In this document: piece after piece, positions 33,752 to 43,510 of the stretch
Numbering within the stretch: position 1 is the stretch's first letter
Layout: every line of letters starts with the position of its first letter
Assembly (NCBI GenBank): GCA_964370855.1
Contig: CAYJMF010000012.1
Coordinates: 1-59,127 of the forward strand
DNA from: JAKLKS01 sp964370855
Lineage (GTDB): Bacteria; Planctomycetota; JAJSAM01; JAKLKS01
Reading direction: 5' to 3'
Length of the DNA: 59,127 nt
The notes under the pieces: model-generated
What the model was told of the DNA's origin: nothing
Databases searched by the model: none
The model's input: only the letters and a program-made list of their open reading frames with translations
Translations under genes and position numbers: made by a program

Positions 33752-33871
33752 CGCTGTGGTCTCCGCGGGCCCCCGGGGACGACGGGGGGAACCGCGCAGT
33801 CTAGCGGCGCGGTCCCCGGCGGAGAAATCGTCGGGCGGCGGGGGCCCAGGCGCGGCCCCGGGCTCGATCCC

Positions 33872-34264
33872 CTACTCCGTCGTCCTGCCGTCGAAGTGCT
33901 CGTCGTCGGCCTCCGCCTCGGCGCGGGTGCGGTGGACGACGCCGTCGCGGTGGTTGGGCGGGGAGTAGAGCGTGTAGAGCTTCAGGGGGGCTGTGCCGGT
34001 GTTGACGATGTTGTGGTTCGTCCCGGCCGGGACGAGCACCGCGAATCCGGGGCGGATGGCCGTCTCGACCCCGTCGAGGACCGCCTTGCCGGTCCCCTCC
34101 TCCACGCGGAAGAACTGGTCGAGTTGGTGGACCTCCGCCCCGATCTCCTCCCCGGGTCGGAGGGCCATGAGGACCAGCTGGGAGTGCCTGGCCGTGTAGA
34201 GCACGCGGCGGAAGTGGTTGTTCCCCTCGGCGAGTTCCTCGATGTCCTGAACGAAACCCTTCAT
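33872..34264 (-). CDS. cupin-domain protein
   Basis: 130 residues; AAAGAGGA precedes the ATG at 34264. It is a small cupin found in many bacteria: ARHSQLVLMALRPGEEIGAE leads into HQLDQFFRVEEGTGK (His, Gln and Glu ligand positions) and PAGTNHNIVNTG (last His). It ends in an acidic stretch. Substrate and reaction are unknown. It sits between recA and alaS in the same direction, possibly on the recA message. It is not closely similar to the cupin at 23269. Confidence 0.85.
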   Translation of the reverse strand: MKGFVQDIEELAEGNNHFRRVLYTARHSQLVLMALRPGEEIGAEVHQLDQFFRVEEGTGKAVLDGVETAIRPGFAVLVPAGTNHNIVNTGTAPLKLYTLYSPPNHRDGVVHRTRAEAEADDEHFDGRTTE

Positions 34265-34395
34265 GGGGAGTCCTCTTTCTGGCCGCCCCGCGCGGGAACG
34301 AGCGCATCCCGCGACGAAAGGGTCGCCACGGACGGACGGCCGCCGGGGCCGGATCCGTCGCCGCCCGCCACCCTACCGGGCACCCCCGATTCCCG

Positions 34396-34462
34396 CCATG
34401 GGGTGGATCCCCATGGGGACCGGAGGCCGGGGGGACCGGAGGCCGGGGGGCCCGGCGGCCGG
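34396..34462. repeat. hairpin plus 16-bp tandem repeats after recA
   Basis: CCATGGGG (34396-34403) pairs with CCCCATGG (34409-34416). It overlaps two exact 16-bp copies of GGGGACCGGAGGCCGG (34415-34430, 34431-34446) and a degenerate third (34447-34462). It lies just past the recA stop at 34473. The hairpin may terminate recA; the repeats have no evident role. Confidence 0.55.
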
Positions 34463-34472
34463 CCCGCGGAGC

Positions 34473-35636
34473 CTACTCCGCCGCCGCCCCCTCGTTGGCC
34501 CCCGTGCCCGTGCCGGCGACGGTGGCCGTGACGGCACCCGTGTTCGCGGCCAGGGCGGCGGCGGCGTGGTCGGCCTTGATCTTGACGGCGATCCGGGCGA
34601 GGACGTCGGGGTTCTCCCGGAGGAACTGGCGGGCCTTGTCGCGGCCCTGCCCGATCTTCTCGCCCTCGAAGGAGAGCCAGGTGCCGGAGCGCTCGATGGC
34701 GTTGGTGGCGACGCCGAGGTCGATGACGTCCCCCTCGCGGGAGATCCCCTCGTTGAAGAGGATCTCGAACTCGGTCCTGCGGAAGGGGGGGGCGATCTTG
34801 TTCTTCACGACGGTGGCGCGGACGCGGCTGCCGACCACCGCCTCGCCGTCCTTGATCTGGCCGATGCGGCGCAGATCGATGCGCACGGAGGCGTAGAACT
34901 TGAGGGCCCGTCCGCCGGGCTGGGTCTCGGGGCTGCCGAACATGACGCCGATCTTCTCGCGGATCTGGTTGGTGAAGAGCATGCAGGTGCGGGAGCGGGA
35001 GATGGAGGCGGTGAGCCGGCGCAGCGCCTGGCTCATGAGCCGGGCCTGGCGGCCGACGTGGCTCTCCCCCATCTCGCCCTCGAGCTCCGCCTTGGGGACG
35101 AGGGCCGCCACGGAGTCCACGATGACGGCGTCCACGGAGTTGCTCCGGACGAGGATCTCGGCGATGTCGAGGGCCTGCTCGCCGTAGTCGGGCTGGCTGA
35201 TGAGGAGGTCGTCGAGGTTGACGCCGAGGCGGCGGGCGTAGGCGGGGTCGAAGGCGTGCTCGACGTCGATGAAGGCGGCGACGCCGCCGCCCTGCTGCAC
35301 GTTGGCGGCGATGTGGCTCATGAGGGTGGTCTTGCCCGAGGACTCGGGGCCGAAGATCTCCACGATGCGCCCCCGCGGGACCCCCTTGCCGCCGAGGGCC
35401 ATGTCGAGGGAGAGGGAGCCCGTCGAGATGCCCGAGACGTCCATCATGGTGTTCGCGCCGAGGCGCATGATGGAGCCCTTGCCGAACTGCTTCTCGATCT
35501 GCTGTACGGCCCCCTCGAGGACCTGGGCCCGCTTCGGATCGACCTCGCCGGAGCCGTTGCGGGAGCCGTTGCGGGAGGCCCGGGGCGTCTTCTCCGTCTT
35601 GTCCTGCTTCTCCGCCGTTCGCGTCGCTGCCACCAT
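34473..35636 (-). CDS. recA: RecA recombinase
   Basis: 387 residues. The start is the ATG at 35636, with AAAGGAGG 8 nt upstream; an in-frame ATG at 35675 lacks this. Walker A GPESSGKT is at about residues 96-103. VIVDSVAALVPKAELEGEMG, loop 2 FTNQIREKIGVMFGSPE with GGRALKFYASVR, and the C-terminal domain follow. It performs homologous pairing and triggers the SOS response in the cytoplasm. An extra basic N-terminal tail (about 35 residues with RNGSRNGSG) and an Ala/Thr-rich tail are unusual. Upstream thpR gives the known thpR-recA order, without cinA. Confidence 0.97.
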   Translation of the reverse strand: MVAATRTAEKQDKTEKTPRASRNGSRNGSGEVDPKRAQVLEGAVQQIEKQFGKGSIMRLGANTMMDVSGISTGSLSLDMALGGKGVPRGRIVEIFGPESSGKTTLMSHIAANVQQGGGVAAFIDVEHAFDPAYARRLGVNLDDLLISQPDYGEQALDIAEILVRSNSVDAVIVDSVAALVPKAELEGEMGESHVGRQARLMSQALRRLTASISRSRTCMLFTNQIREKIGVMFGSPETQPGGRALKFYASVRIDLRRIGQIKDGEAVVGSRVRATVVKNKIAPPFRRTEFEILFNEGISREGDVIDLGVATNAIERSGTWLSFEGEKIGQGRDKARQFLRENPDVLARIAVKIKADHAAAALAANTGAVTATVAGTGTGANEGAAAE

Positions 35637-35697
35637 GGTCCTGCCTCCTTTGATGTCGTCCCGTTGCCGTTTCATTGCGCGTTCCGTTTCCTTCCGT

Positions 35698-36427
<730 letters not shown>

Positions 36428-36433
36428 GCGAAC

Positions 36434-36461
36434 ATCATACGAACGACCACCGACAGGGCAA
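36434..36461 (-). promoter_or_regulatory. thpR promoter, leaderless transcript predicted
   Basis: On the minus strand TTGCCC (36461-36456) and TATGAT (36439-36434) are 16 bp apart. Only GTTCGC separates TATGAT from the thpR ATG, so transcription would start at or next to the start codon. No ribosome-binding site exists upstream, consistent with leaderless translation. Confidence 0.5.
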
Positions 36462-36493
36462 GGGGAATCCGGCGGAAGGGGAGACAGCCGCCC

Positions 36494-39400
36494 CTACCGC
36501 GGCCGGAACTCCACCCGCCGGCTCTCCTCCGCCTCGAGGACGACGGACTCCCGCCGCGGCGGGTCCCCCGGCAGTTCCAGGAGGACCGTGTACATCCCCG
36601 CCGGGAGGCTCCGGGTGAGGGCCGGTTTCCAGGGCCCATCCTCGAGCCCCGTCACTTCGGCCACCATCGTCCCTCCCTCGTCGAGGACGGCAAGGCGGCC
36701 CGCCGCGCCGAAGGCCGCCTTCTCCGGAGGAGGGGGGGCGCCGGTCCCCCGGGCGGAGGGAAGCCGCGGATCCGTCACGAGGACTTCCAGGGTCGCCCGC
36801 GGGGAGACGACGACGTCGAAGCGCACCTCGCGATCCCCCTCCCCCACCTCGAGGGTCTCCCCGTTCACGGGGTGGAGGACCGGCCGGCCCGCCACCTTCG
36901 GCCGCACCTCCAGCGTGTACCGCCCGGGGAGGAACCCCCCGATGCGGAACTTCCCGTCGTAGCCGTCGAGCAGGACCGTGAGCCCGCGAGCGGAGGAGCC
37001 GCCGCCCGGTACGGGCGTGAAGACGAGATCCGCGAACCAGGCCGGCTGCCCCGCCGTGTCCGTGAGCCGGCCCGACACGAAGGCGCCGGAGGAGAGGGCC
37101 ACGGCCAGGGGAGGGACGGCACCCTCCTCACGTATCTCGACCCCCCGGACGAAGCCCGGACTGTAGTCCCGCGCCGCCGCCGACAGGTCCCAGGTCCCGG
37201 CGGGCACCCCCTCGAAGAGGAAGCTGCCCGGGGCCGTGGGCCGGCCATCGATGCGCCGGCCCCCCGTCCCGTACAGCGCGGCGTTGCAGCGCGGGATCGG
37301 AGCGCCGGTCGCTGCGTCGGTCACGGTGCAGGTGAGGCGGCTCCCGACGGGGGCCCGGTCCTCGGGGAGGACGAGGACCAGGTCCTCCACCCCCTCCTCC
37401 ACCAGCGGGCGGACGGTGCGGAGGATCTTCGACTCCCCCGCTCCCCGGTGCTCCCGGTAGGCCGTGGCGGCCACGTGCCAGGGTCCCGCGGGGAGATCCT
37501 CGACGGCGAAGGAGCCGTCCTCCTCCGCAGGGGCGAAGCCGAGGAGGAAGCGGCCGGAATCGCTGCTCCGGGCCCCGACGAACTGGTCCTCGGGAAGTGC
37601 ATCGGCCACGGAGACGCCGCTCGAGCCCACGCTCACCCAGGCCCCGGGAGCCGGCTCCCCGTCCGCGGTGAGGATGCGTCCCACGAGCCGTCGGCCGCGC
37701 TCCAGGACGACCCGCACCTCGGGAGGGGCGAGGAGGTCGGGGACCACGAACTCCCGTGCGGAGGCGTGGCCGGGGGCGAAGACGTCCACCGCGATCTCGA
37801 AGGGGGTTTCCTCACCGAAATCGAAGAGGAACGTGCCCCGGCCGTCGGATCCCGTCTGGAGGGAGGCACCCTGGGCGTACATGAACTGCGGGAGTTCGTA
37901 ACGCCTTCCGGCCCGGAAGCGTGCGCCCCGGACGGGAATCCCCGATTCATCCACCACGAGGAACCGGACCGCGGGCCAGGAGGGCTCCTCCAGGACGAGG
38001 TCCGGGGCGGTCACCCTCTCCCCGGGCGTCGCGGTGACCGTCACCTTCCCGTCGAAGGCGTTCCCGAATCCCGCCGTCGGTCGGGGACCCTGGGCCTGCA
38101 CGGTGACTTCCGCCGGGGAGCCGTCGCGGAGGAGGATTCCCTCCATGCGGTACCTCCCCTCGTGATCGGACGTCGCCCAGTTGGCCGGGAACCCCCGCAC
38201 ATCGGGGAAGAACATCTTCAGGGTGTTGCTCCCCGGCCAGCGGCTCTCCTCGGCGTTGGCCTGCACGAAGGCGCCGGGGACCGGGGTACCCTTCCCGTCC
38301 ACGACGCGCCCCTCCACCGTTCCCGCCGGGGAGAGGAGGATCACGGCCTCCACCTCCTCCCCGTCCCTCGCCCTGGGGATCCCGGCGAAGGCGAAGGACC
38401 ACCCCTTCTTCCAGGCGGCCACGTACCCGACGGCCGTCGTCATGTCGTCGTCGTCGCTCCGGTGGAAGCCGTCGCAGGGCAGGTGGATCAGGGTGAAGGA
38501 CCCGTCCTCACCCGAACGGGTCTCCCCCAGAGGACGGAACCACTGCCCCCCCCCGAACTGCTGCCCCCCGGAAGGCAGGGTCAGGCTCCTCGGCCCCCAC
38601 CCCTCGATGGAAAGACCGTGGACGACGGCATCGGCCACCGGTTCCCGTGTTCTGGCATCCAGGACGCGGCCCCGCAGGGTCGCGCCGCGCGACAGCCAGA
38701 GGTCCTGGCGGGCCTCCCTCCCGGGGACGAGGTCGGGGAGTTCCCCGTCCGCGAGCGCCATCCGGCCGGACCGCACGAGAAGGGCAAAGCCCTCGGCCCG
38801 GGCCTCGAGCCAGAGCCTCTGCCGCCACAGGCTGAAGTAGTTGAACCGGTGCGGGGGCACCCCCTCCAGCCGGTAGCCGCCGTCGGCTCCCGAGGAGGTG
38901 GAGAGGTCGAAGGGAATGCCCGCCGCCGTGTACCCGTTCACCCGGATCCGCGCCCCGGCGATGGGAGCCCCGTCCATGGATCGGACGGTCCCCACGAGCA
39001 CCGCGGGACGGTCGAGGACGATCTCGATCCCCTCGGCGCCGGGACGGACGCTCCCCTTCTCCGCGCGGGCGAACCCCGGCGCCTCCGCGACGAGGGCGTA
39101 GAAGGGGGCGCGCCCGTCCACCTCGACTTCGAATTTCCCATCGGCGTCTCCGCCCACGGTGCGGGTCCGGCTCCCCTCCGTCCCGGCCGCGGCGAGGTCC
39201 ACGAGGCTCTCCCCAGCGTCGTCGGGGACGGTGAAGAGGCGGGCGCCGGGGATTCCCTTTCCGTCGCGATCGACGACGCGACCGCGGATGGGAGGAGCAG
39301 CCTCCGGATCCCGGATCACGTCGACCGCGGAACCGGGCGACAGCACGGTCGGCGCGGTCCCCGTGGGGGCGGCGGCGGTCTCTCTGGTCCCGGCCGCGGC

Positions 39401-40204
39401 GTTCGCGCCTCCCCCCTGGTGCTCCCCTCCCCCACTCCGGAACACGAGAAACCCGACGACCGCGAGCATGCCGGCGGCAAGGCCGGCCGCGACGACCTTC
39501 TTCCCCACGAGCGCACCTCCGGTCCAGAGGGCCGCGGCCAGGGCCCCGCCCGCGACCCCGCCCCGCCGGACCGCCCGGCGTAGCACCTCCTCGCGGAGGA
39601 CGGACAACCCCCGGGTCGGCCGGCCGCCGCGCAGCAGCAGGAGGGCCGGGAGCCCGCCGAGGTCGCGGCGGAGCCGCGCCAGGGCGCGGGAGAGGAGGGA
39701 CCGGACGGTGCCCGGGGGCTCCCGCCGCACCTCCGCGATCTCCGCGGGCTCGAGGCCGTACCGCCAGCGCAGCAGTCCCACCGTCCGGTAGGGCTCGGGG
39801 AGGGCGTCCAGCGCACGGCGGATGCGTTCGATCTCCTCGCGGCGCGCCGCGGCGCTCGACGGATCCTCCGGGAGGAGGGGAGGGACCAGGCGCAGCGGAT
39901 CGGGAATGCGCCCCGCCCGGCGGCGGGCGTCCTCCACCTTCCGGCGGAGGATGGTGCAGAGCCAGGGGAGGAGGGGCCGGCCCGGGTCGAAGGAGCGGGC
40001 GTGGCGCATCGCGGCGAGGAAGGTCTCCTGCACCGCGTCCTCGGCCGTGGCCGCGTCCGGCGCCAGCGCCACCGCCAGCCGGAAGAGCCCCGGCGCCGTC
40101 GCGTCGAAGAGGGCGCCGAGCGCCGCCGGGTCCCCCTCCTCCCGGAAGCGGAGGAAGAGCGTCTCCAGGCGCGTCCCTTCGGTGGTGGTAGTGGTGGTGG
40201 TCAC
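36494..40204 (-). CDS. transmembrane ECF sigma factor fused to carboxypeptidase-regulatory-like repeats
   Basis: About 1236 residues from GTG at 40204 (GGGGAGG just upstream; a TTG at 40216 overlaps that site). Residues ~25-95 are sigma region 2 (ALFDATAPGLFRLA, AEDAVQETFLAA). Residues ~128-182 are region 4 (LDALPEPYRTVGLLRWRYGL then the helix-turn-helix AEIAEVRREPPGTVRSLL). A hydrophobic helix at 236-255 (KKVVAAGLAAGMLAVVGFLV) anchors it; a weaker one at 215-233 makes topology uncertain. The rest, about 970 residues, holds roughly eight CarboxypepD_reg-like beta-sandwiches (IRGRVVDRDGKGIPGARLF, VEGRVVDGKGTPVPGAFV and others). It is probably a membrane-tethered transcription factor with an external sensor. 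The start encodes seven consecutive Thr. Confidence 0.88.
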   Translation of the reverse strand: MTTTTTTTEGTRLETLFLRFREEGDPAALGALFDATAPGLFRLAVALAPDAATAEDAVQETFLAAMRHARSFDPGRPLLPWLCTILRRKVEDARRRAGRIPDPLRLVPPLLPEDPSSAAARREEIERIRRALDALPEPYRTVGLLRWRYGLEPAEIAEVRREPPGTVRSLLSRALARLRRDLGGLPALLLLRGGRPTRGLSVLREEVLRRAVRRGGVAGGALAAALWTGGALVGKKVVAAGLAAGMLAVVGFLVFRSGGGEHQGGGANAAAGTRETAAAPTGTAPTVLSPGSAVDVIRDPEAAPPIRGRVVDRDGKGIPGARLFTVPDDAGESLVDLAAAGTEGSRTRTVGGDADGKFEVEVDGRAPFYALVAEAPGFARAEKGSVRPGAEGIEIVLDRPAVLVGTVRSMDGAPIAGARIRVNGYTAAGIPFDLSTSSGADGGYRLEGVPPHRFNYFSLWRQRLWLEARAEGFALLVRSGRMALADGELPDLVPGREARQDLWLSRGATLRGRVLDARTREPVADAVVHGLSIEGWGPRSLTLPSGGQQFGGGQWFRPLGETRSGEDGSFTLIHLPCDGFHRSDDDDMTTAVGYVAAWKKGWSFAFAGIPRARDGEEVEAVILLSPAGTVEGRVVDGKGTPVPGAFVQANAEESRWPGSNTLKMFFPDVRGFPANWATSDHEGRYRMEGILLRDGSPAEVTVQAQGPRPTAGFGNAFDGKVTVTATPGERVTAPDLVLEEPSWPAVRFLVVDESGIPVRGARFRAGRRYELPQFMYAQGASLQTGSDGRGTFLFDFGEETPFEIAVDVFAPGHASAREFVVPDLLAPPEVRVVLERGRRLVGRILTADGEPAPGAWVSVGSSGVSVADALPEDQFVGARSSDSGRFLLGFAPAEEDGSFAVEDLPAGPWHVAATAYREHRGAGESKILRTVRPLVEEGVEDLVLVLPEDRAPVGSRLTCTVTDAATGAPIPRCNAALYGTGGRRIDGRPTAPGSFLFEGVPAGTWDLSAAARDYSPGFVRGVEIREEGAVPPLAVALSSGAFVSGRLTDTAGQPAWFADLVFTPVPGGGSSARGLTVLLDGYDGKFRIGGFLPGRYTLEVRPKVAGRPVLHPVNGETLEVGEGDREVRFDVVVSPRATLEVLVTDPRLPSARGTGAPPPPEKAAFGAAGRLAVLDEGGTMVAEVTGLEDGPWKPALTRSLPAGMYTVLLELPGDPPRRESVVLEAEESRRVEFRPR

Positions 40205-40245
40205 GGGCCTCCCCAAGAGTACGCCCGGGGGAGGGGGAGCGTTGC

Positions 40246-40266
40246 AGGAGGGGCCCCGCCCCTCCT
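40246..40266 (-). terminator. terminator hairpin overlapping the PfkB stop
   Basis: AGGAGGGG (40246-40253) pairs exactly with CCCCTCCT (40259-40266). The stem includes part of the stop codon of the kinase gene and lies 42 bp before the sigma-fusion start, so it may uncouple the two genes. Confidence 0.5.
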
Positions 40267-41167
40267 ACACCGACACGAACTCCAGGAACTCCTCGTACCG
40301 CGTCTCCGCCGCCCGGGCGTCCATGGCGGCGATGGCCTCGGTGCCGAACTGCTCCACGGTGAAGGAGGCCGTCACCGTCCCGTACACCATCCCCCGCTTG
40401 ATGGTCCCGATGGTCACCCCCCGCGCCCGCGAGAGCGAGCCCATGAGCCCCCCCGCGAAGGTGTCCCCCGCCCCCGTCGGATCCACCACCCGGTCCATGG
40501 GGTAGGCCGGCAGCGCGAAGAACTGGTAGGTCGAGAACAGGAAGGAGCCGTGCTCCCCCTTCTTCACGATCACCACCTTCGGACCCATGTCGAGGATCTT
40601 CTTCCCCGCCGCGATGAGGTTCTTCGACCCCGACAGCATCCGGGCCTCCTCGTCGTTCAGCAGCAGCCCGTCCACCTCCTTCAGCAGCCCGAGGAGCGCC
40701 GGCCGCTCCTTCTCGATCCAGAGGTTCATCGTGTCCGCCAGCACGAACCGCGGCCGCTCCACCTGCCGCAGCACGCTCCGCTGCGTCTCCGGGTGCGTGT
40801 TCGCGAGGAACAGGAAGTCGGAGTTCCGGAAGGACTCGGGGATGCGCGGCTGGAACGTCCCGAGCACGTTCAGCTCCGTCCTCAGCGTCTCCGCCGCGTT
40901 CATCTCGCCGGTGTACTTCCCCGCCCAGCGGAAGGTCTTCCCCCCCTTCACCACCTCGAGCCCCGCCGCGTCGATGCCCCGCTCCTTCCACCCCGCCGTC
41001 TTCTCCATGGGGAAGTCCTCCCCCACGGCCCCCACCAGCCGCACCGGCGCGAAGGCCGAGGCCGCCAGCGAGAAGTAGGTCGCCGAGCCGCCGAGGATGC
41101 TCTCCCGCTTCCCCGACGGGGTCTCGATGTCGTCGAAGGCGAGGCTGCCGACCACGAGCAGGGACAT
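40265..41167 (-). CDS. PfkB-family carbohydrate/nucleoside kinase
   Basis: 300 residues. ACAGGAG lies upstream of the ATG. The ribokinase fold is shown by the N-terminal SLAFDDIETPSG, GGSATYFSLAASAFA, and the C-terminal signature DPTGAGDTFAGG, whose Asp is the catalytic base. It phosphorylates a sugar or nucleoside with ATP; the sequence does not fix the substrate. Many planctomycetal and other bacterial homologues are annotated only as PfkB family or sugar kinase. Its position next to the flippase-like gene is shared direction only. Confidence 0.9.
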   Translation of the reverse strand: MSLLVVGSLAFDDIETPSGKRESILGGSATYFSLAASAFAPVRLVGAVGEDFPMEKTAGWKERGIDAAGLEVVKGGKTFRWAGKYTGEMNAAETLRTELNVLGTFQPRIPESFRNSDFLFLANTHPETQRSVLRQVERPRFVLADTMNLWIEKERPALLGLLKEVDGLLLNDEEARMLSGSKNLIAAGKKILDMGPKVVIVKKGEHGSFLFSTYQFFALPAYPMDRVVDPTGAGDTFAGGLMGSLSRARGVTIGTIKRGMVYGTVTASFTVEQFGTEAIAAMDARAAETRYEEFLEFVSV

Positions 41168-41215
41168 GTGGGACTCCTGTGCCGGGGGGAGGAACGCGAA
41201 GGGTCGAGGATAGCC

Positions 41216-42397
41216 TCAGCGGCGCCGGGCGAGGAACACGAACCCGCCGGGGAGGGCGGCCACCATCATGAGGCTCCTCCCGAGGATGGAGACCGCCACC
41301 GCCGCCGCCGGGGGAACCCCGAGCAGCCCGAGGAAGAGCACGTAGGAGGCCTCCCCCACCCCCCAGCCCCCGGGGAGGAGCGGGATGGCCGACACCACGA
41401 GGATGGGCGGCACCACGGCGAACCACTCCCCGAGCGTGAGATCGATGCCGAGCATCCCCCCGAGCAGCGCGTTGGCCACGCACCAGGAGAGGTGGATGAG
41501 GAGCGACACCCCGATGCTCGCAGCCACGGCGCCCCGCCGCTCCCGGAAGGCGAGCAGCGCCGCGTCCACCTCGGCGAGGAAGGGCCCCACGACGGGGAGC
41601 CGGGGGAGCCGCCCCTCGATCCGGAGCAGCGCCCGCGCCCGCCGGGAGAGCAGCAGCGCGCCTCCGACGAGGCCCGCCCCGAGACAGCCGAAGGAGAGGA
41701 TCGCGGCCCCGTGGAAGCGGGCGTCGCCGAAGAGGGGGAGGAGGAAGAGGCAGGAGAGGAGCACCGTCCCGAAGAGCCCCGCCACGCGGTCCGCGAAGAC
41801 CCCCACGGCGCAGCCCGCGGCGTTGCCCCGCCCGCGGGCGGCGTAGATGGCCTTCAGCACGTCGCCGCCGACGATCCCCCCGGGCGCCACCTGGTTGAAG
41901 AAGTTGCCGAGGAAGGTGAGGGAGATCGCCTCCCGCCGCTCGAGCCGGATCCCCAGGGCCCCGAGCAGGAGCCTCCAGCGCAGCGCCGCGATGATCACCC
42001 CCACACCGGCGAGGAGGAGGACGAGGACCGTGGGCAGCGGCTTCAGCCGCCCGGCCAGGGTCACGACCCCCTCCTCGACGGCGGGCATCCCCCGCTCCCG
42101 TTTCGCCAGGGACTCGGGCAGCAGAAGGAGGTCCCCCCGCTCGCCCGGCTCCACGGGGTGGAAGAGGACGGCGTCGGGGGATCCCGGGACCTCCCCGAGG
42201 ATGGTCCCCTCCACCACGCTGCCGTCGGCGAGGTGGGCCCGGTCCCTCCAGGGGACCTTCACGAGGACGAGGACGAGGAGCGCGATGCCCGCGAGGCGGA
42301 AGAGCACCCCGAGGGCGCGCCGCCCCGGCGAGGGCCGGGCGCGCAGCGCCGCCTCCGGATCCGGGGGGAGGACGAAGCCGCCGGGCGGCTCCTCCAC
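41216..42397 (-). CDS. UPF0104/lysylphosphatidylglycerol-synthetase-TM-like membrane protein with extra loop
   Basis: 393 residues from GTG at 42397, 4 bp after the HEAT lipoprotein stop, implying coupling. The core has about eight hydrophobic helices with family features: RWRLLLGALGIRL, NFFNQVAPGGIVGGDVLKA, FADRVAGLFG and PLLPGGWGVGEASY. This matches the AglD/MprF-N flippase-like family. Between the first helix (residues ~30-48) and the second (near residue 120) lies a polar stretch of about 70 residues not usual in the family, beginning VPWRDRAHLADGSVVEG, probably an external domain. Likely moves or binds a lipid; the substrate is unknown. Confidence 0.85.
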   Translation of the reverse strand: MEEPPGGFVLPPDPEAALRARPSPGRRALGVLFRLAGIALLVLVLVKVPWRDRAHLADGSVVEGTILGEVPGSPDAVLFHPVEPGERGDLLLLPESLAKRERGMPAVEEGVVTLAGRLKPLPTVLVLLLAGVGVIIAALRWRLLLGALGIRLERREAISLTFLGNFFNQVAPGGIVGGDVLKAIYAARGRGNAAGCAVGVFADRVAGLFGTVLLSCLFLLPLFGDARFHGAAILSFGCLGAGLVGGALLLSRRARALLRIEGRLPRLPVVGPFLAEVDAALLAFRERRGAVAASIGVSLLIHLSWCVANALLGGMLGIDLTLGEWFAVVPPILVVSAIPLLPGGWGVGEASYVLFLGLLGVPPAAAVAVSILGRSLMMVAALPGGFVFLARRR

Positions 42398-42401
42398 GGC
42401 G

Positions 42402-43469
42402 CTACCTGCCGCCGCCGGCCCCGGCGGAGGCCCACCAGCGGATCCAGGCCTCGGCGCGGGGACCGAGGTCCTCGCCCGCGGTGGAGCGGAGCGCGTCCCG
42501 CGCCACGAAACGCACGTTCTCGTCGTCGTCGGAGAGGGCGGCGATGAGGAGGGTGACGCCGTCCCCGCGATCGGCCCGGCCCGCGGCGGCGGCGACGGAG
42601 GCGGCGGTCACGAGGCCGTGGCGGACGGCGGCGGATTCCTCGCGGGCGTAGGCGTGCTGCAGGACCTCCGCCATGCCGGGAACGCCGAGGCGGGCGGCGG
42701 CGGCGGCGGCGGCGGTCCGCACCGTCGGCTGGGGGTCGAAGCGGAGCGCCGAGGCGAGGGAGAGGCGCACCGCCTGCGAGGCGAGGTTCACGGCGGCGCG
42801 GTCGATGGCGGCGGCGTGGCCGGCGTCCCGGTGGGCGTCGAAGGACCGGGTCTCCACCATGAGGCCCATGAGCGTCCCGCGGACGACGCGCAGTTCGTAC
42901 TGGAGTTCCGCCCGCAGCGCGTCGGGGGGCGCGGCGGCACGGTAGGAGCCGAGGACGGCGACCTCGGCGGCGCACTCCGCGGCGGCCTCCGCCGAGGGGT
43001 GGAGGTTCGACACGGGGTCGTGGAGCTCGCGCAGGCGCTTCAGGGCCCGGGCCGCGGCGTCGCCGCCCGAGGGGGCCGCGGGAACCTCCTCCTGCTCGAG
43101 CACCATGCCGCCGAGGCGCGCGAGAGCGCCCACGGCCTCGCCCCGGTTCAGCGACGAGGAATCCTCCGAGGCGACCCGGGTGACGTAGAAGGTCGCCACG
43201 GCCACCTCACGCCAGGTCCCGTAGTCGGCCCGCGCGAGGGAGCGCACCTCGTCGAGGCAGGTCTCCTCCGTGGGCGGGAGGTCGGGGACGTGGCGGAAGG
43301 TGGCCGTGTCGTGGAGGACGCCGAGCCGCTCGACGTGATCCGCGGGCCCCCTCCCGCCGATGAACTCCCGGACCGCGGCGAGGAGGTCGATGCCCTCCTC
43401 GGTGCCCGTGGTCGCGCAGGCGGGGGCGAGGAGGGCGAGAGCGAGGAGGGCGGGGAGATGTCGGCGCAT
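42402..43469 (-). CDS. HEAT-repeat lipoprotein
   Basis: 355 residues. The N-terminus MRRHLPALLALALLAPAC is a lipoprotein signal with lipobox LAPAC (Cys18). The middle contains an alpha-helical domain (ELHDPVSNLHPSAEAAAECA). The C-terminal ~110 residues have HEAT-like units such as TVRTAAAAAAARLGVPGMAE and NVRFVARDALRSTAGED. It is coupled to the downstream flippase-like gene, suggesting a shared envelope function. No enzymatic motif is seen. It is distinct from the 6-13 kb HEAT paralogs, since it lacks their N-terminal motif. Confidence 0.82.
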   Translation of the reverse strand: MRRHLPALLALALLAPACATTGTEEGIDLLAAVREFIGGRGPADHVERLGVLHDTATFRHVPDLPPTEETCLDEVRSLARADYGTWREVAVATFYVTRVASEDSSSLNRGEAVGALARLGGMVLEQEEVPAAPSGGDAAARALKRLRELHDPVSNLHPSAEAAAECAAEVAVLGSYRAAAPPDALRAELQYELRVVRGTLMGLMVETRSFDAHRDAGHAAAIDRAAVNLASQAVRLSLASALRFDPQPTVRTAAAAAAARLGVPGMAEVLQHAYAREESAAVRHGLVTAASVAAAAGRADRGDGVTLLIAALSDDDENVRFVARDALRSTAGEDLGPRAEAWIRWWASAGAGGGR

Positions 43470-43510
43470 GGGGGGTGACGCTAGCCCGTAGCCCGGGCAG
43501 CGCCAACAGC

